This document shows positions 1 to 6,739 of a stretch of DNA of 12,189 nucleotides, piece by piece (the stretch's first letter is position 1; the number at the start of each line of letters is the position of its first letter). The position numbers were made by a program, and so were the translations under genes. The notes beneath the pieces are model-generated. The model was not told the DNA's origin, did not search any database, and saw nothing but the letters and a program-made list of their open reading frames with translations. Origin of the DNA: Pseudomonadota bacterium (GTDB lineage Bacteria > Pseudomonadota > Gammaproteobacteria > Pseudomonadales > UBA5518); contig CAUJIL010000274.1 of the NCBI GenBank assembly GCA_963204845.1, forward strand, positions 1 to 12,189, read 5' to 3'.

Positions 1-795
1 GGCGGCTGCGTCGAGGAGGACCTGATCGAGCGCCTGCGTGCGGGTTCGCTGGCCTGCGACGGACCCGAGCTGCGCACCTACGGACTCAGCGCGGAAGAAA
101 ACGAGCGGCTGGGGCTGCCGTGCGGGGGCCGGTTGTCGGTGGTGGTCGAGCCGTGCACCGTCGCCACCCATCTCGCGCACGTCGAGCGGCTGCTCGAGGC
201 ACTCGGTGCGCGCGGCTGCGTGCGACGCACGCTGGAACTCGGCAGCGGCGCCTGCAGTGCCGAGCCGGTGGACGCCATGGAGGCGCTGCGCTTCGCCGAC
301 GGCGTGCTGAGCCACACGCTGGGCCCGCGTTTCCGGCTGCTGCTGATCGGCGCCGGGCAGGTTGCGCAGTGCGTCGCCACGCTCGCCACGATGCTCGACT
401 ACCGCGTGATGGTCTGCGATCCGCGCGCCGCGCAGCTCGCCGACTGGCGTGGTCCGGACGTCGAACTGGTGCAGGATTTCCCCGACGACTTCCTGCGCGG
501 CGCGACGGTCGACCGGCACACCGCGATCATCACGCTGACCCACGATCCGCGCATCGACGACATGGCGCTGATGGAAGCGCTGCACATGGACGCGTTCTAC
601 GTCGGCGCGCTGGGCAGCGTGCGCACCTCGGCGAAACGCCGCGAGCGGCTGCGCCGGCTCGACGTCGACGAGCAAAGCCTGGCGCGGCTGCATGCACCGG
701 TGGGCCTGTCGATCGGCAGCAAGCGGCCGATGGAGGTCGCGATCGCGATCATGGGCGAGCTGATCGCGCTGCGCCGCGGCAGCCTGCCGCGGTGA
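1..795 (+). CDS. XdhC/CoxI-family molybdenum hydroxylase maturation protein (5' end missing)
   Basis: The frame is open from the first base to the TGA at 793-795, giving 264 residues without an N-terminus. The first visible residues, GGCVEEDLIERLRAG, match the conserved GGC-V/L-E segment of XdhC/CoxI proteins. A Cys-Gly-Gly stretch (GLPCGG) follows at about residue 39. A Rossmann nucleotide-binding segment begins near residue 114 (LLIGAGQVAQCVA). The C-terminal signature is also present: FYVGALGS, then RRERLRRL, then HAPVGLSIGSKRPMEVA. Family members help insert or protect the sulfurated molybdenum cofactor of xanthine, aldehyde or CO dehydrogenases; they act in the cytoplasm. Full-length members are usually somewhat over 300 residues, so roughly the first 60-100 residues are upstream of the window. 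The stop overlaps the start of the nucleotidyltransferase gene, so the two are probably co-transcribed. The family assignment is firm; the particular target enzyme is unknown because no hydroxylase subunit is in view. Confidence 0.9.
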   Translation, partial: GGCVEEDLIERLRAGSLACDGPELRTYGLSAEENERLGLPCGGRLSVVVEPCTVATHLAHVERLLEALGARGCVRRTLELGSGACSAEPVDAMEALRFADGVLSHTLGPRFRLLLIGAGQVAQCVATLATMLDYRVMVCDPRAAQLADWRGPDVELVQDFPDDFLRGATVDRHTAIITLTHDPRIDDMALMEALHMDAFYVGALGSVRTSAKRRERLRRLDVDEQSLARLHAPVGLSIGSKRPMEVAIAIMGELIALRRGSLPR

Positions 796-1388
796 GCACC
801 GCCACGCCGGCGCGCCGCATCGGCGCGCTGCTGCTCGCCGCCGGCGTGGGCCGGCGCTTCGGCAGCGACAAGCGCGAGGCACGCCTGGCCGACGGTACGC
901 CGATGCTCGAGGCGGCGTTGGGCACGCTGCGCGCGTGTTGTGACGAGGTGATCGTGGTGGTGGGGGCGGCCGACAGCGAACCTGCGTTCGCGGCACGCTG
1001 TCCCGGCGCGCGCGTGGTACGCGCGCCGCGCAGCGGTGGCGGCATGGGGTATTCGCTGGCCGACGGCATCGCGCACGCCGGTGACTGGGACGCCTGCCTG
1101 GTGGCGCTCGCCGACAAGCCGTTCGTACGCGCGGACTCCGTGCGGCAGGTGCGTGAGCTGCTGGCGACGCACGACCTGGTCGTGCCCACCCACGGCGGCG
1201 CCTGGGGGCACCCGGTCGGCTTCGCGCGCCGGCTGTTTCCCGCGCTGGCCCAACTTGCGGGTGACGCCGGGGCGCGCGGTGTGATCGTCGCCGAACGCGA
1301 GCGCGCGTGGTTCGTCGAACTCGACGACCCCGGCGTGCTCACCGACGTCGACACCCCCACCGATTTAATGGGGTCAGAGTCGAATTAA
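792..1388 (+). CDS. MobA/MocA-like nucleotidyltransferase (molybdopterin-type NTP transferase)
   Basis: This is a 198-residue protein starting at a GTG that overlaps the preceding TGA (GTGA), which implies translational coupling. The N-terminus carries the nucleotidyltransferase loop LLLAAGVGRRFGSDK at residues 12-26. Further family landmarks are ALADKPFV, where many relatives have a D-x-P metal-binding motif, then GHPVGF, GDAGARGV, and the terminal GVLTDVDTPTDL. These fit the MobA-like NTP transferase group (MocA/CoxC-related) that attaches CMP or GMP to molybdopterin. Next to an XdhC-type gene, a role in making molybdopterin cytosine dinucleotide for a molybdenum hydroxylase is the best inference, but the nucleotide specificity cannot be read. 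The last residues (MGSESN) and the TAA are encoded by an AT-rich repeat-like sequence rather than native sequence. The gene overlaps the converging LysR gene by four bases. Confidence 0.85.
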   Translation: MSTATPARRIGALLLAAGVGRRFGSDKREARLADGTPMLEAALGTLRACCDEVIVVVGAADSEPAFAARCPGARVVRAPRSGGGMGYSLADGIAHAGDWDACLVALADKPFVRADSVRQVRELLATHDLVVPTHGGAWGHPVGFARRLFPALAQLAGDAGARGVIVAERERAWFVELDDPGVLTDVDTPTDLMGSESN

Positions 1389-1390
1389 TT
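1364..1390. repeat. REP/RAYT-type repeat remnant at the convergent gene ends
   Basis: A short AT-rich segment with the core ATGGGGTCAGAGTCGAATTA sits abruptly in GC-rich sequence. From memory, this GGGGTCAGAGTCGAATTAA type of sequence recurs in many proteobacterial genomes beside RAYT (IS200-like, REP-associated) transposases; no database search was possible. It ends in an 8-base palindrome AATTAATT at 1383-1390. The palindrome contains the TAA of the plus-strand nucleotidyltransferase (1386-1388) and the TAA of the minus-strand LysR gene (1385-1387). Only one copy is visible here, and no transposase is present. Confidence 0.5.
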
Positions 1391-2293
1391 GCCCTCACGC
1401 GCCCAGTCGGTTCGTCCACCGGCCGTTTCCCGCTCCAGGAGTTCGATCATCGCCCGCGCCGCATTCGACAGCGTGCGCTCGCGGTGGAACACGTAGCCCA
1501 GCTGGCGCGCAAGCCGCACCCCGGGCAGTTCGAGCGCGACCAGTTCCTCGGTCAGCATGCTGTCGGGCAGCACGGTCCAGCCCAGCCCGATGGTCGCCAG
1601 CATGCGCAACGTTTCCAGATAGTTGGTCGACATGCCGGTCTCCAGCACCACGCCGGCGGTATCGAAAAGTTGCCGCAGGATCTGGCCGGTGTAGGTGCCG
1701 GTACCCGGGAGCACCGCGGGGTAACCGCCGAGTTCCACCACGCTGGTCCGCCGGCGCGCCGCGAGCGGGTGTTCGCGCGCGACCATCACCGACAACGGGT
1801 CGGGCCAGACCCGCTGCGATTCGAGGCGTGGCGTGGAACCGTCGGGCGCCAGCGTGATCACGGCGAGTTCGTAGTCTCCCTGCGCCACGGCGTCGTGGGC
1901 CTTTTCGGAATCCATGAACTCGATGGCGAGCCGGACCGCGGGGTAACGCTGCGCGAAGGCGCGCAGCACCGGCGGCAGCCGGTGCAGCCCGATGTGGTGG
2001 CTGGTCGCGATCACCAGCGGCCCGCTCACGGCACCGCTGAGATCCCGGATCGCGCGTTCGGTGTCCTCGAGCTCGCGCACGATGCGTTGCGCCCGCGGCA
2101 GCAGCCGTCGTCCCCCCTCGGTCAGCGAGATGCGGCGCCCGATGCGGTCGAACAGCCGCACGCCGAGGCGGGCCTCGAGCGCCGCCACGCGCTTGCTGAT
2201 TGCGGGTTGCGTCAGGTGCAGCCGCTCGGCGGCCAGCGAGAACGATTCGTTGCCGGCCACGGCCAGAAACGCGCGCAGCAGATCGGTGTCCAT
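1385..2293 (-). CDS. LysR-type transcriptional regulator, divergent from leuC
   Basis: The protein has 302 residues, the normal size for the family. Residues 1-60 form the winged helix-turn-helix: MDTDLLRAFLAVAGNESFSL, then AAERLHLTQPAISKRVAALE with the recognition helix, then LFDR and the TEGG motif. From about residue 90 comes the periplasmic-binding-protein-like effector domain (GPLVIATSHHIGLHRLPPVL onward). The gene is transcribed away from leuC across a short AT-rich gap. From memory, a LysR gene lies divergent to leuC in Pseudomonas too. It is therefore a candidate regulator of leuCDB, perhaps responding to a leucine-pathway intermediate; the effector is not deducible. I chose the ATG at 2293 because MDTDLLRAF aligns with usual LysR starts. 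An in-frame ATG at 2314 (MHLTAPPMD) is a real alternative, and neither has a good Shine-Dalgarno. The stop codon lies in the repeat-like palindrome shared with the converging gene. Confidence 0.9.
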   Translation of the reverse strand: MDTDLLRAFLAVAGNESFSLAAERLHLTQPAISKRVAALEARLGVRLFDRIGRRISLTEGGRRLLPRAQRIVRELEDTERAIRDLSGAVSGPLVIATSHHIGLHRLPPVLRAFAQRYPAVRLAIEFMDSEKAHDAVAQGDYELAVITLAPDGSTPRLESQRVWPDPLSVMVAREHPLAARRRTSVVELGGYPAVLPGTGTYTGQILRQLFDTAGVVLETGMSTNYLETLRMLATIGLGWTVLPDSMLTEELVALELPGVRLARQLGYVFHRERTLSNAARAMIELLERETAGGRTDWAREGN

Positions 2294-2334
2294 GGGAGGT
2301 GCCGTTAGGTGCATAACCAGATGGAATCGGAAGA

Positions 2335-2363
2335 ATGAAAACAATGAATTTGCGGCATTGCAA
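2335..2363 (-). promoter_or_regulatory. Candidate promoter of the LysR gene
   Basis: Reading the minus strand, TTGCAA (2363-2358) is followed after 17 bases by TTTCAT (2340-2335), four of six matches to the -10 consensus. Transcription would start near 2328, shortly before the two possible LysR start codons. The -35 box overlaps the inverted repeat assigned as a possible operator, which would suit autoregulation. This is a consensus match by eye only. Confidence 0.3.
2350..2363. promoter_or_regulatory. Candidate LysR operator (TTGC-N6-GCAA)
   Basis: A 14-base inverted repeat with arms TTGC and GCAA contains a T-N11-A spacing typical of LysR-family boxes. It lies between the divergent LysR and leuC genes and overlaps the -35 elements proposed for both. 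That position would allow one protein to control both promoters. The arms are only four bases, so chance occurrence is possible. Confidence 0.35.
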
Positions 2364-2379
2364 GCGCAGTCCCTAAAAT
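2350..2379 (+). promoter_or_regulatory. leuC: Candidate leuC promoter
   Basis: TTGCGG (2350-2355) and TAAAAT (2374-2379) are separated by 18 bases, in the only AT-rich intergenic stretch upstream of the leu genes. Transcription would begin around 2386, about 25 bases before the leuC ATG. That leaves no room for a leader peptide, so attenuation of the enterobacterial leu type is not indicated. Confidence 0.45.
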
Positions 2380-2410
2380 AGGCACCGACACCGACCGGAA
2401 ACCTCGCGCC

Positions 2411-3835
2411 ATGGCAGCACGAACGCTCTACGACAAACTCTGGGACAACCACCTCGTGCAGCAGCGCGAGGACGGCACCGCGCTCCTCTACATCGACCGT
2501 CACCTGATCCACGAGGTCACTTCGCCGCAAGCCTTCGAAGGCCTGGCGCTGGCCGGGCGCGCGCCGTGGCGGCTGGAGGCGAATCTCGCGGTGCCCGATC
2601 ACAACGTCTCCACCGACCCGGAGGAGCGCAAGGGCGGCTACGCGGTGATGAAGGACGTTGTGTCGAGGATCCAGCTGCAGACGCTGGACGAGAACTGCGA
2701 GCGCTTCGGCATCCGCGAGATCCGCCTCGCCGACCGCCGGCAGGGAATCGTGCACGTGATCGGACCCGAGACCGGTGCGGTGCTGCCGGGCATGACCGTG
2801 GTCTGCGGCGACTCGCACACCTCGACGCACGGCGCCTTCGGTTGCCTCGCGCACGGCATCGGCACCAGCGAGGTCGAGCATGTGCTGGCCACGCAATGCC
2901 TGGTCACGCGCAAGATGAAGAACATGCTGGTGCGCGTGGATGGGCGGCTCGGGGCCGGCGTCTCGGCCAAGGATCTGGTGCTGGCGGTGATCGGGCGCAT
3001 CGGCACCGCGGGCGGCACCGGCTACGCGATGGAGTTCGGCGGCGAGGCGATCCGCGCGCTGTCGATGGAAGGCCGGATGACGATCTGCAACATGGCGATC
3101 GAGGCCGGTGCGCGCGCGGGGCTGGTCGGCGTCGACGACACCACCATCGAGTACGTGCGCGGACGCGAGTTTGCCCCGCGCGGGGAACTGCTCGAGCGCG
3201 CGATCGCCGCGTGGCGGGGGCTGGTCAGCGACGCCGATGCCGCCTTCGACCGCGTGGTGGAACTGCGTGCCGAGGACATCGAGCCGCAGGTGTCCTGGGG
3301 CAACTCCCCCGAGATGGTGGCGCCGGTGTCGGGGCAGGTGCCGGATCCGGCGGCGATCGGCGATGCCGGCAAACGGGCCGGCGTCGAGCGCGCGCTCGCC
3401 TACATGGGGCTCACGCCCGGCATGCGCATCGGGGACATCCGCGTGGACCGTGTGTTCATCGGCTCGTGCACCAACTCGCGCATCGAGGACCTGCGCGCGG
3501 CCGCGGCGGTGGTGCGCGGCCGGCGCAAGGCCGGCAGCGTCAAGCAGGTGCTGGTGGTCCCGGGCTCGGGGCAGGTCAAGGCGCAGGCCGAGGCCGAAGG
3601 GCTCGATCGGGTGTTCGCGGAGGCCGGCTTCGAATGGCGCGAGCCGGGCTGCTCGATGTGCCTGGCGATGAACGCCGACAAGCTGCTGCCCGGCGAGCAT
3701 TGTGCCTCGACCTCGAACCGCAACTTCGAGGGGCGCCAGGGCCACGGCGGGCGCACGCACCTGGTGAGCCCGGCGATGGCGGCGGCCGCCGCGGTGGCCG
3801 GACATTTCGTCGACGTGCGCCGGCTGGCGAACTGA
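2411..3835 (+). CDS. leuC: 3-isopropylmalate dehydratase large subunit
   Basis: LeuC with LeuD isomerises 2-isopropylmalate to 3-isopropylmalate, the second step of leucine synthesis, in the cytoplasm. The 474-residue length is typical of the bacterial LeuC form. The sequence begins MAARTLYDKLWDNHLV and carries the aconitase-family motifs VCGDSHTSTHGAFG and GIGTSEVEHVLATQ. The three [4Fe-4S] cluster cysteines are at residue 353 (GSCTNSR) and residues 414 and 417 (GCSMCLAMN). The substrate-binding STSNRNFEGRQG follows near the C-terminus. The ATG at 2411 is the standard start; its Shine-Dalgarno is weak (CGGAA about ten bases upstream). leuD follows after 14 bases with its own strong site. This is the first gene of a leuC-leuD-leuB-asd run; leuA is not in the window. 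Confidence 0.98.
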   Translation: MAARTLYDKLWDNHLVQQREDGTALLYIDRHLIHEVTSPQAFEGLALAGRAPWRLEANLAVPDHNVSTDPEERKGGYAVMKDVVSRIQLQTLDENCERFGIREIRLADRRQGIVHVIGPETGAVLPGMTVVCGDSHTSTHGAFGCLAHGIGTSEVEHVLATQCLVTRKMKNMLVRVDGRLGAGVSAKDLVLAVIGRIGTAGGTGYAMEFGGEAIRALSMEGRMTICNMAIEAGARAGLVGVDDTTIEYVRGREFAPRGELLERAIAAWRGLVSDADAAFDRVVELRAEDIEPQVSWGNSPEMVAPVSGQVPDPAAIGDAGKRAGVERALAYMGLTPGMRIGDIRVDRVFIGSCTNSRIEDLRAAAAVVRGRRKAGSVKQVLVVPGSGQVKAQAEAEGLDRVFAEAGFEWREPGCSMCLAMNADKLLPGEHCASTSNRNFEGRQGHGGRTHLVSPAMAAAAAVAGHFVDVRRLAN

Positions 3836-3849
3836 ACAGGAGGACAACC

Positions 3850-4491
3850 ATGCGTGCATTCACCGTCCACACCGGTCTCGTCGCGCCGCTCGACCGTGCG
3901 AACGTCGACACCGACCTGATCATCCCGAAGCAGTTCCTGAAGTCGATCCGCCGCAGCGGTTTCGGCCCCAATCTGTTCGACGGCCTGCGCTACCTCGACG
4001 AAGGCGTTCCCGACGCGGACTGCAGCCGCCGTCCGCTGAACCCGGACTTCGTGCTGAACCAGCCGCGCTACCAGGGCGCCAGCGTGCTGCTCGCGCGGCA
4101 CAATTTCGGCTGCGGCTCGAGCCGCGAGCACGCACCGTGGGCGCTCGACGACTACGGTTTCCGTGCGGTCATCGCACCGGGTTTTGCCGATATTTTCTTC
4201 AATAATTGTTTTCAAAATGGTTTGTTACCCATTGTTCTCGAAGAGAAAATAGTCGACAAGCTGTTCGCCGACGTGGCGGCGCACGAAGGCTACGCGCTGA
4301 CCATCGACCTCGAGGGGCAGGAAGTGCGCACGCCCGGTGGCGAGAGCTTCGGCTTCGCGATCGACGCGTTCCGCAAGCACTGCCTGCTCAACGGACTGGA
4401 CGATATCGGGCTCACGCTGCAGCAAACGGAGTCGATCCGCGCCTTCGAGGCGCGCCAGCGGGAGCAGGCACCCTGGCTGTGGGTGGGCTGA
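3850..4491 (+). CDS. leuD: 3-isopropylmalate dehydratase small subunit
   Basis: This 213-residue swivelling-domain subunit completes isopropylmalate isomerase with LeuC. Family motifs are visible: APLDRANVDTDLIIPKQFLK near the start, NFGCGSSREHAPWAL near residue 90 (substrate-binding loop), and FADIFFNNCFQNGLLPI around residues 112-128. The start at 3850 is preceded by a near-perfect AGGAGGA at 3838-3844. The protein looks intact, but codons 112-134 (4183-4251) use an AT-rich set (ATT, AAT, TTA, ATA) quite unlike the rest of the gene, even though they encode the conserved family sequence. After the stop, 42 bases separate it from leuB. Confidence 0.97.
   Translation: MRAFTVHTGLVAPLDRANVDTDLIIPKQFLKSIRRSGFGPNLFDGLRYLDEGVPDADCSRRPLNPDFVLNQPRYQGASVLLARHNFGCGSSREHAPWALDDYGFRAVIAPGFADIFFNNCFQNGLLPIVLEEKIVDKLFADVAAHEGYALTIDLEGQEVRTPGGESFGFAIDAFRKHCLLNGLDDIGLTLQQTESIRAFEARQREQAPWLWVG
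4183..4251 (+). other. AT-rich, rare-codon patch inside leuD
   Basis: Counting 4181-4250 gives 21 G or C in 70 bases, about 30%, whereas the rest of the gene is strongly GC-rich. Within it, TTGTTA (4222-4227) and GAAAAT (4245-4250) are separated by 17 bases, so an internal promoter toward leuB-asd is conceivable. The reading frame and family motif are unbroken. Whether the patch reflects a local recombination tract, an internal promoter or selected slow codons is not decidable here. Confidence 0.6.
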
Positions 4492-4502
4492 TCCAGGAAA
4501 GA

Positions 4503-4529
4503 ATGCAAGACATCACAAAGTACGTGTAA
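4503..4529 (+). CDS. Possible 8-codon leader ORF upstream of leuB
   Basis: ATG at 4503 opens a frame encoding MQDITKYV, ending at the TAA at 4527-4529, four bases before the leuB ATG. An AGGAAAG sequence at 4495-4501 lies just upstream of this ATG, although the spacing is short. leuB itself has no recognisable Shine-Dalgarno in front of its start. Terminating ribosomes could therefore restart on leuB. The peptide has no leucine codons, so it is not a leucine attenuator leader. It could equally be a chance ORF with the AGGAAAG acting at a distance. Confidence 0.25.
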   Translation: MQDITKYV

Positions 4530-4533
4530 CACT

Positions 4534-5610
4534 ATGAATATTCTGACATTGCCTGGTGACGGAATCGGCCCGGAAGTGACCGCCGAAGCGGTGCAGGTGC
4601 TGCGGGAGGCCGACCGGCGCTTCGGACTCGGCGTGCAGGTCGGGGAGGCGTTGATCGGCGGCGCGGCGATCGACGCCCACGGCACGCCGCTGCCCGACGC
4701 GACGCTGGCCGCCGCGCGGGCCGCCGACGCGATCCTGCTCGGTGCGGTCGGCGGGCCCAGGTGGGACAACCTGGAACGGTCGCTGCGCCCCGAGAAGGGG
4801 CTGCTCGGCATCCGTTCGGCGCTCGGCTTGTTCGCCAACCTGCGCCCGGCGATCCTGTACCCGCAACTGGCCGATGCCTCGACGCTGAAGCCCGAGGTGG
4901 TGGCTGGCCTCGACATCCTGATCGTGCGCGAGCTGACCGGAGGCATCTATTTCGGCGAGCCGCGGGGCATCCGCACGCTGGACAACGGCGAACGCCAGGG
5001 CTTCAACACCGACGTCTACAGCGAATCCGAGATCCGGCGCATCGGGCGGCTCGCCTTCGAGCTGGCGCGCAAGCGCGGGCGGCGGGTCTGTTCGGTCGAC
5101 AAGGCGAACGTGCTCGAGGTCACGGTGCTGTGGCGCGAGGTGATGGAGCAGCTGGCGGCGGACTATCCCGACGTGGAGTTGTCCCATATGTACGTCGACA
5201 ACGCCGCGATGCAACTGGTGCGCGCGCCACGGCAGTTCGACGTGATGGTGACCGGCAACCTGTTCGGCGACATCCTTTCCGACGCCGCCGCGATGCTGAC
5301 CGGCTCGATCGGGATGCTGCCCTCGGCCTCGCTGGACGCCTCCGGCAAGGGGACGTACGAGCCGGTGCACGGTTCCGCGCCGGACATCGCGGGGCAGGGC
5401 AAGGCGAACCCGCTGGCCGCGGTGCTGTCGGTGGCGATGATGTTGCGCTACACCTTCGGCCACGCGCAGGCGGCCGCTGCGATCGAGGCGGCGGTAGGGC
5501 AGGTGCTCGACGCCGGACTGCGCACCGGCGACATCATGACGCCGGGCTGCCGGCAGGTGGATACCGGGGGCATGGGCGAGGCGCTGTGCGCGGCGCTGCG
5601 CGGGGACTGA
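4534..5610 (+). CDS. leuB: 3-isopropylmalate dehydrogenase
   Basis: LeuB oxidises and decarboxylates 3-isopropylmalate with NAD+ to 2-oxoisocaproate precursor, the third step of leucine synthesis. The 358-residue length is normal. Motifs in order: LPGDGIGPEV at the N-terminus, LLGAVGGPRW, RELTGGIYFGEPRG near residue 133, SVDKANVLEV with the catalytic lysine, YVDNAAMQLV with a metal- and substrate-binding aspartate, GDILSDAAAMLTGSIGMLPS, and the NAD-binding EPVHGSAPDIAGQGKANP. The N-terminus MNILTLPGDG is the only start that fits the family. It lacks a clear Shine-Dalgarno but begins with AT-rich codons. The 8-codon ORF just upstream may aid initiation. The gap to asd is 28 bases. Confidence 0.98.
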   Translation: MNILTLPGDGIGPEVTAEAVQVLREADRRFGLGVQVGEALIGGAAIDAHGTPLPDATLAAARAADAILLGAVGGPRWDNLERSLRPEKGLLGIRSALGLFANLRPAILYPQLADASTLKPEVVAGLDILIVRELTGGIYFGEPRGIRTLDNGERQGFNTDVYSESEIRRIGRLAFELARKRGRRVCSVDKANVLEVTVLWREVMEQLAADYPDVELSHMYVDNAAMQLVRAPRQFDVMVTGNLFGDILSDAAAMLTGSIGMLPSASLDASGKGTYEPVHGSAPDIAGQGKANPLAAVLSVAMMLRYTFGHAQAAAAIEAAVGQVLDAGLRTGDIMTPGCRQVDTGGMGEALCAALRGD

Positions 5611-5621
5611 TCGGCATATTC

Positions 5622-5630
5622 CAGGGGAGA
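5622..5630 (+). promoter_or_regulatory. asd: Ribosome binding site deciding the asd start
   Basis: CAGGGGAGA lies eight bases before the ATG at 5639 but only two bases before an in-frame GTG at 5633. The spacing favours the ATG, so the protein should begin MARTFDVAV rather than three codons earlier with MTMARTF. Confidence 0.65.
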
Positions 5631-5638
5631 CGGTGACG

Positions 5639-6659
<1,021 letters not shown>

Positions 6660-6661
<2 letters not shown>

Positions 6662-6686
6662 CCAATACTCGAAGCCGGTATTGGTC
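6660..6686 (+). other. Perfect 9-bp stem-loop at the end of asd
   Basis: GACCAATAC (6660-6668) and GTATTGGTC (6678-6686) are exact inverted repeats around a 9-base loop (TCGAAGCCG). The left arm starts within the asd TGA. No T-run follows (the next bases are CCGCCCGGG), so it is not a standard intrinsic terminator. It could slow 3'-exonucleases, mark a processing site between asd and fimV, or bind a protein. The remainder of the gap to fimV, 6687-6739, holds no further structure that I could support. Confidence 0.55.
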
Positions 6687-6739
6687 CCGCCCGGGTCCGC
6701 GCACCGGCATTCCGGGGGCGTTCAGATGAAGGATCGTCG

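Noticed and set aside
120..791. Upstream extension of the nucleotidyltransferase frame to position 120
   Set aside because: That part overlaps the XdhC gene in another frame and has no family similarity; the nucleotidyltransferase motif begins just after the GTG at 792.
2380..2410. Leucine attenuator leader peptide before leuC
   Set aside because: There is too little space between the candidate promoter and leuC, and no short ORF with leucine codons or terminator/antiterminator pair is visible.
2294..3859. Long minus-strand open frame continuing upstream of the LysR gene, antisense to leuC
   Set aside because: Only 1385-2293 (possibly to 2314) has LysR family sequence. The rest is low-complexity antisense to a clear leuC and reflects the scarcity of stop codons in GC-rich DNA.
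5633..5638. GTG at 5633 as the asd start
   Set aside because: It lies only two bases after the AGGGGAGA ribosome site; the ATG at 5639 has proper spacing and matches the family N-terminus.
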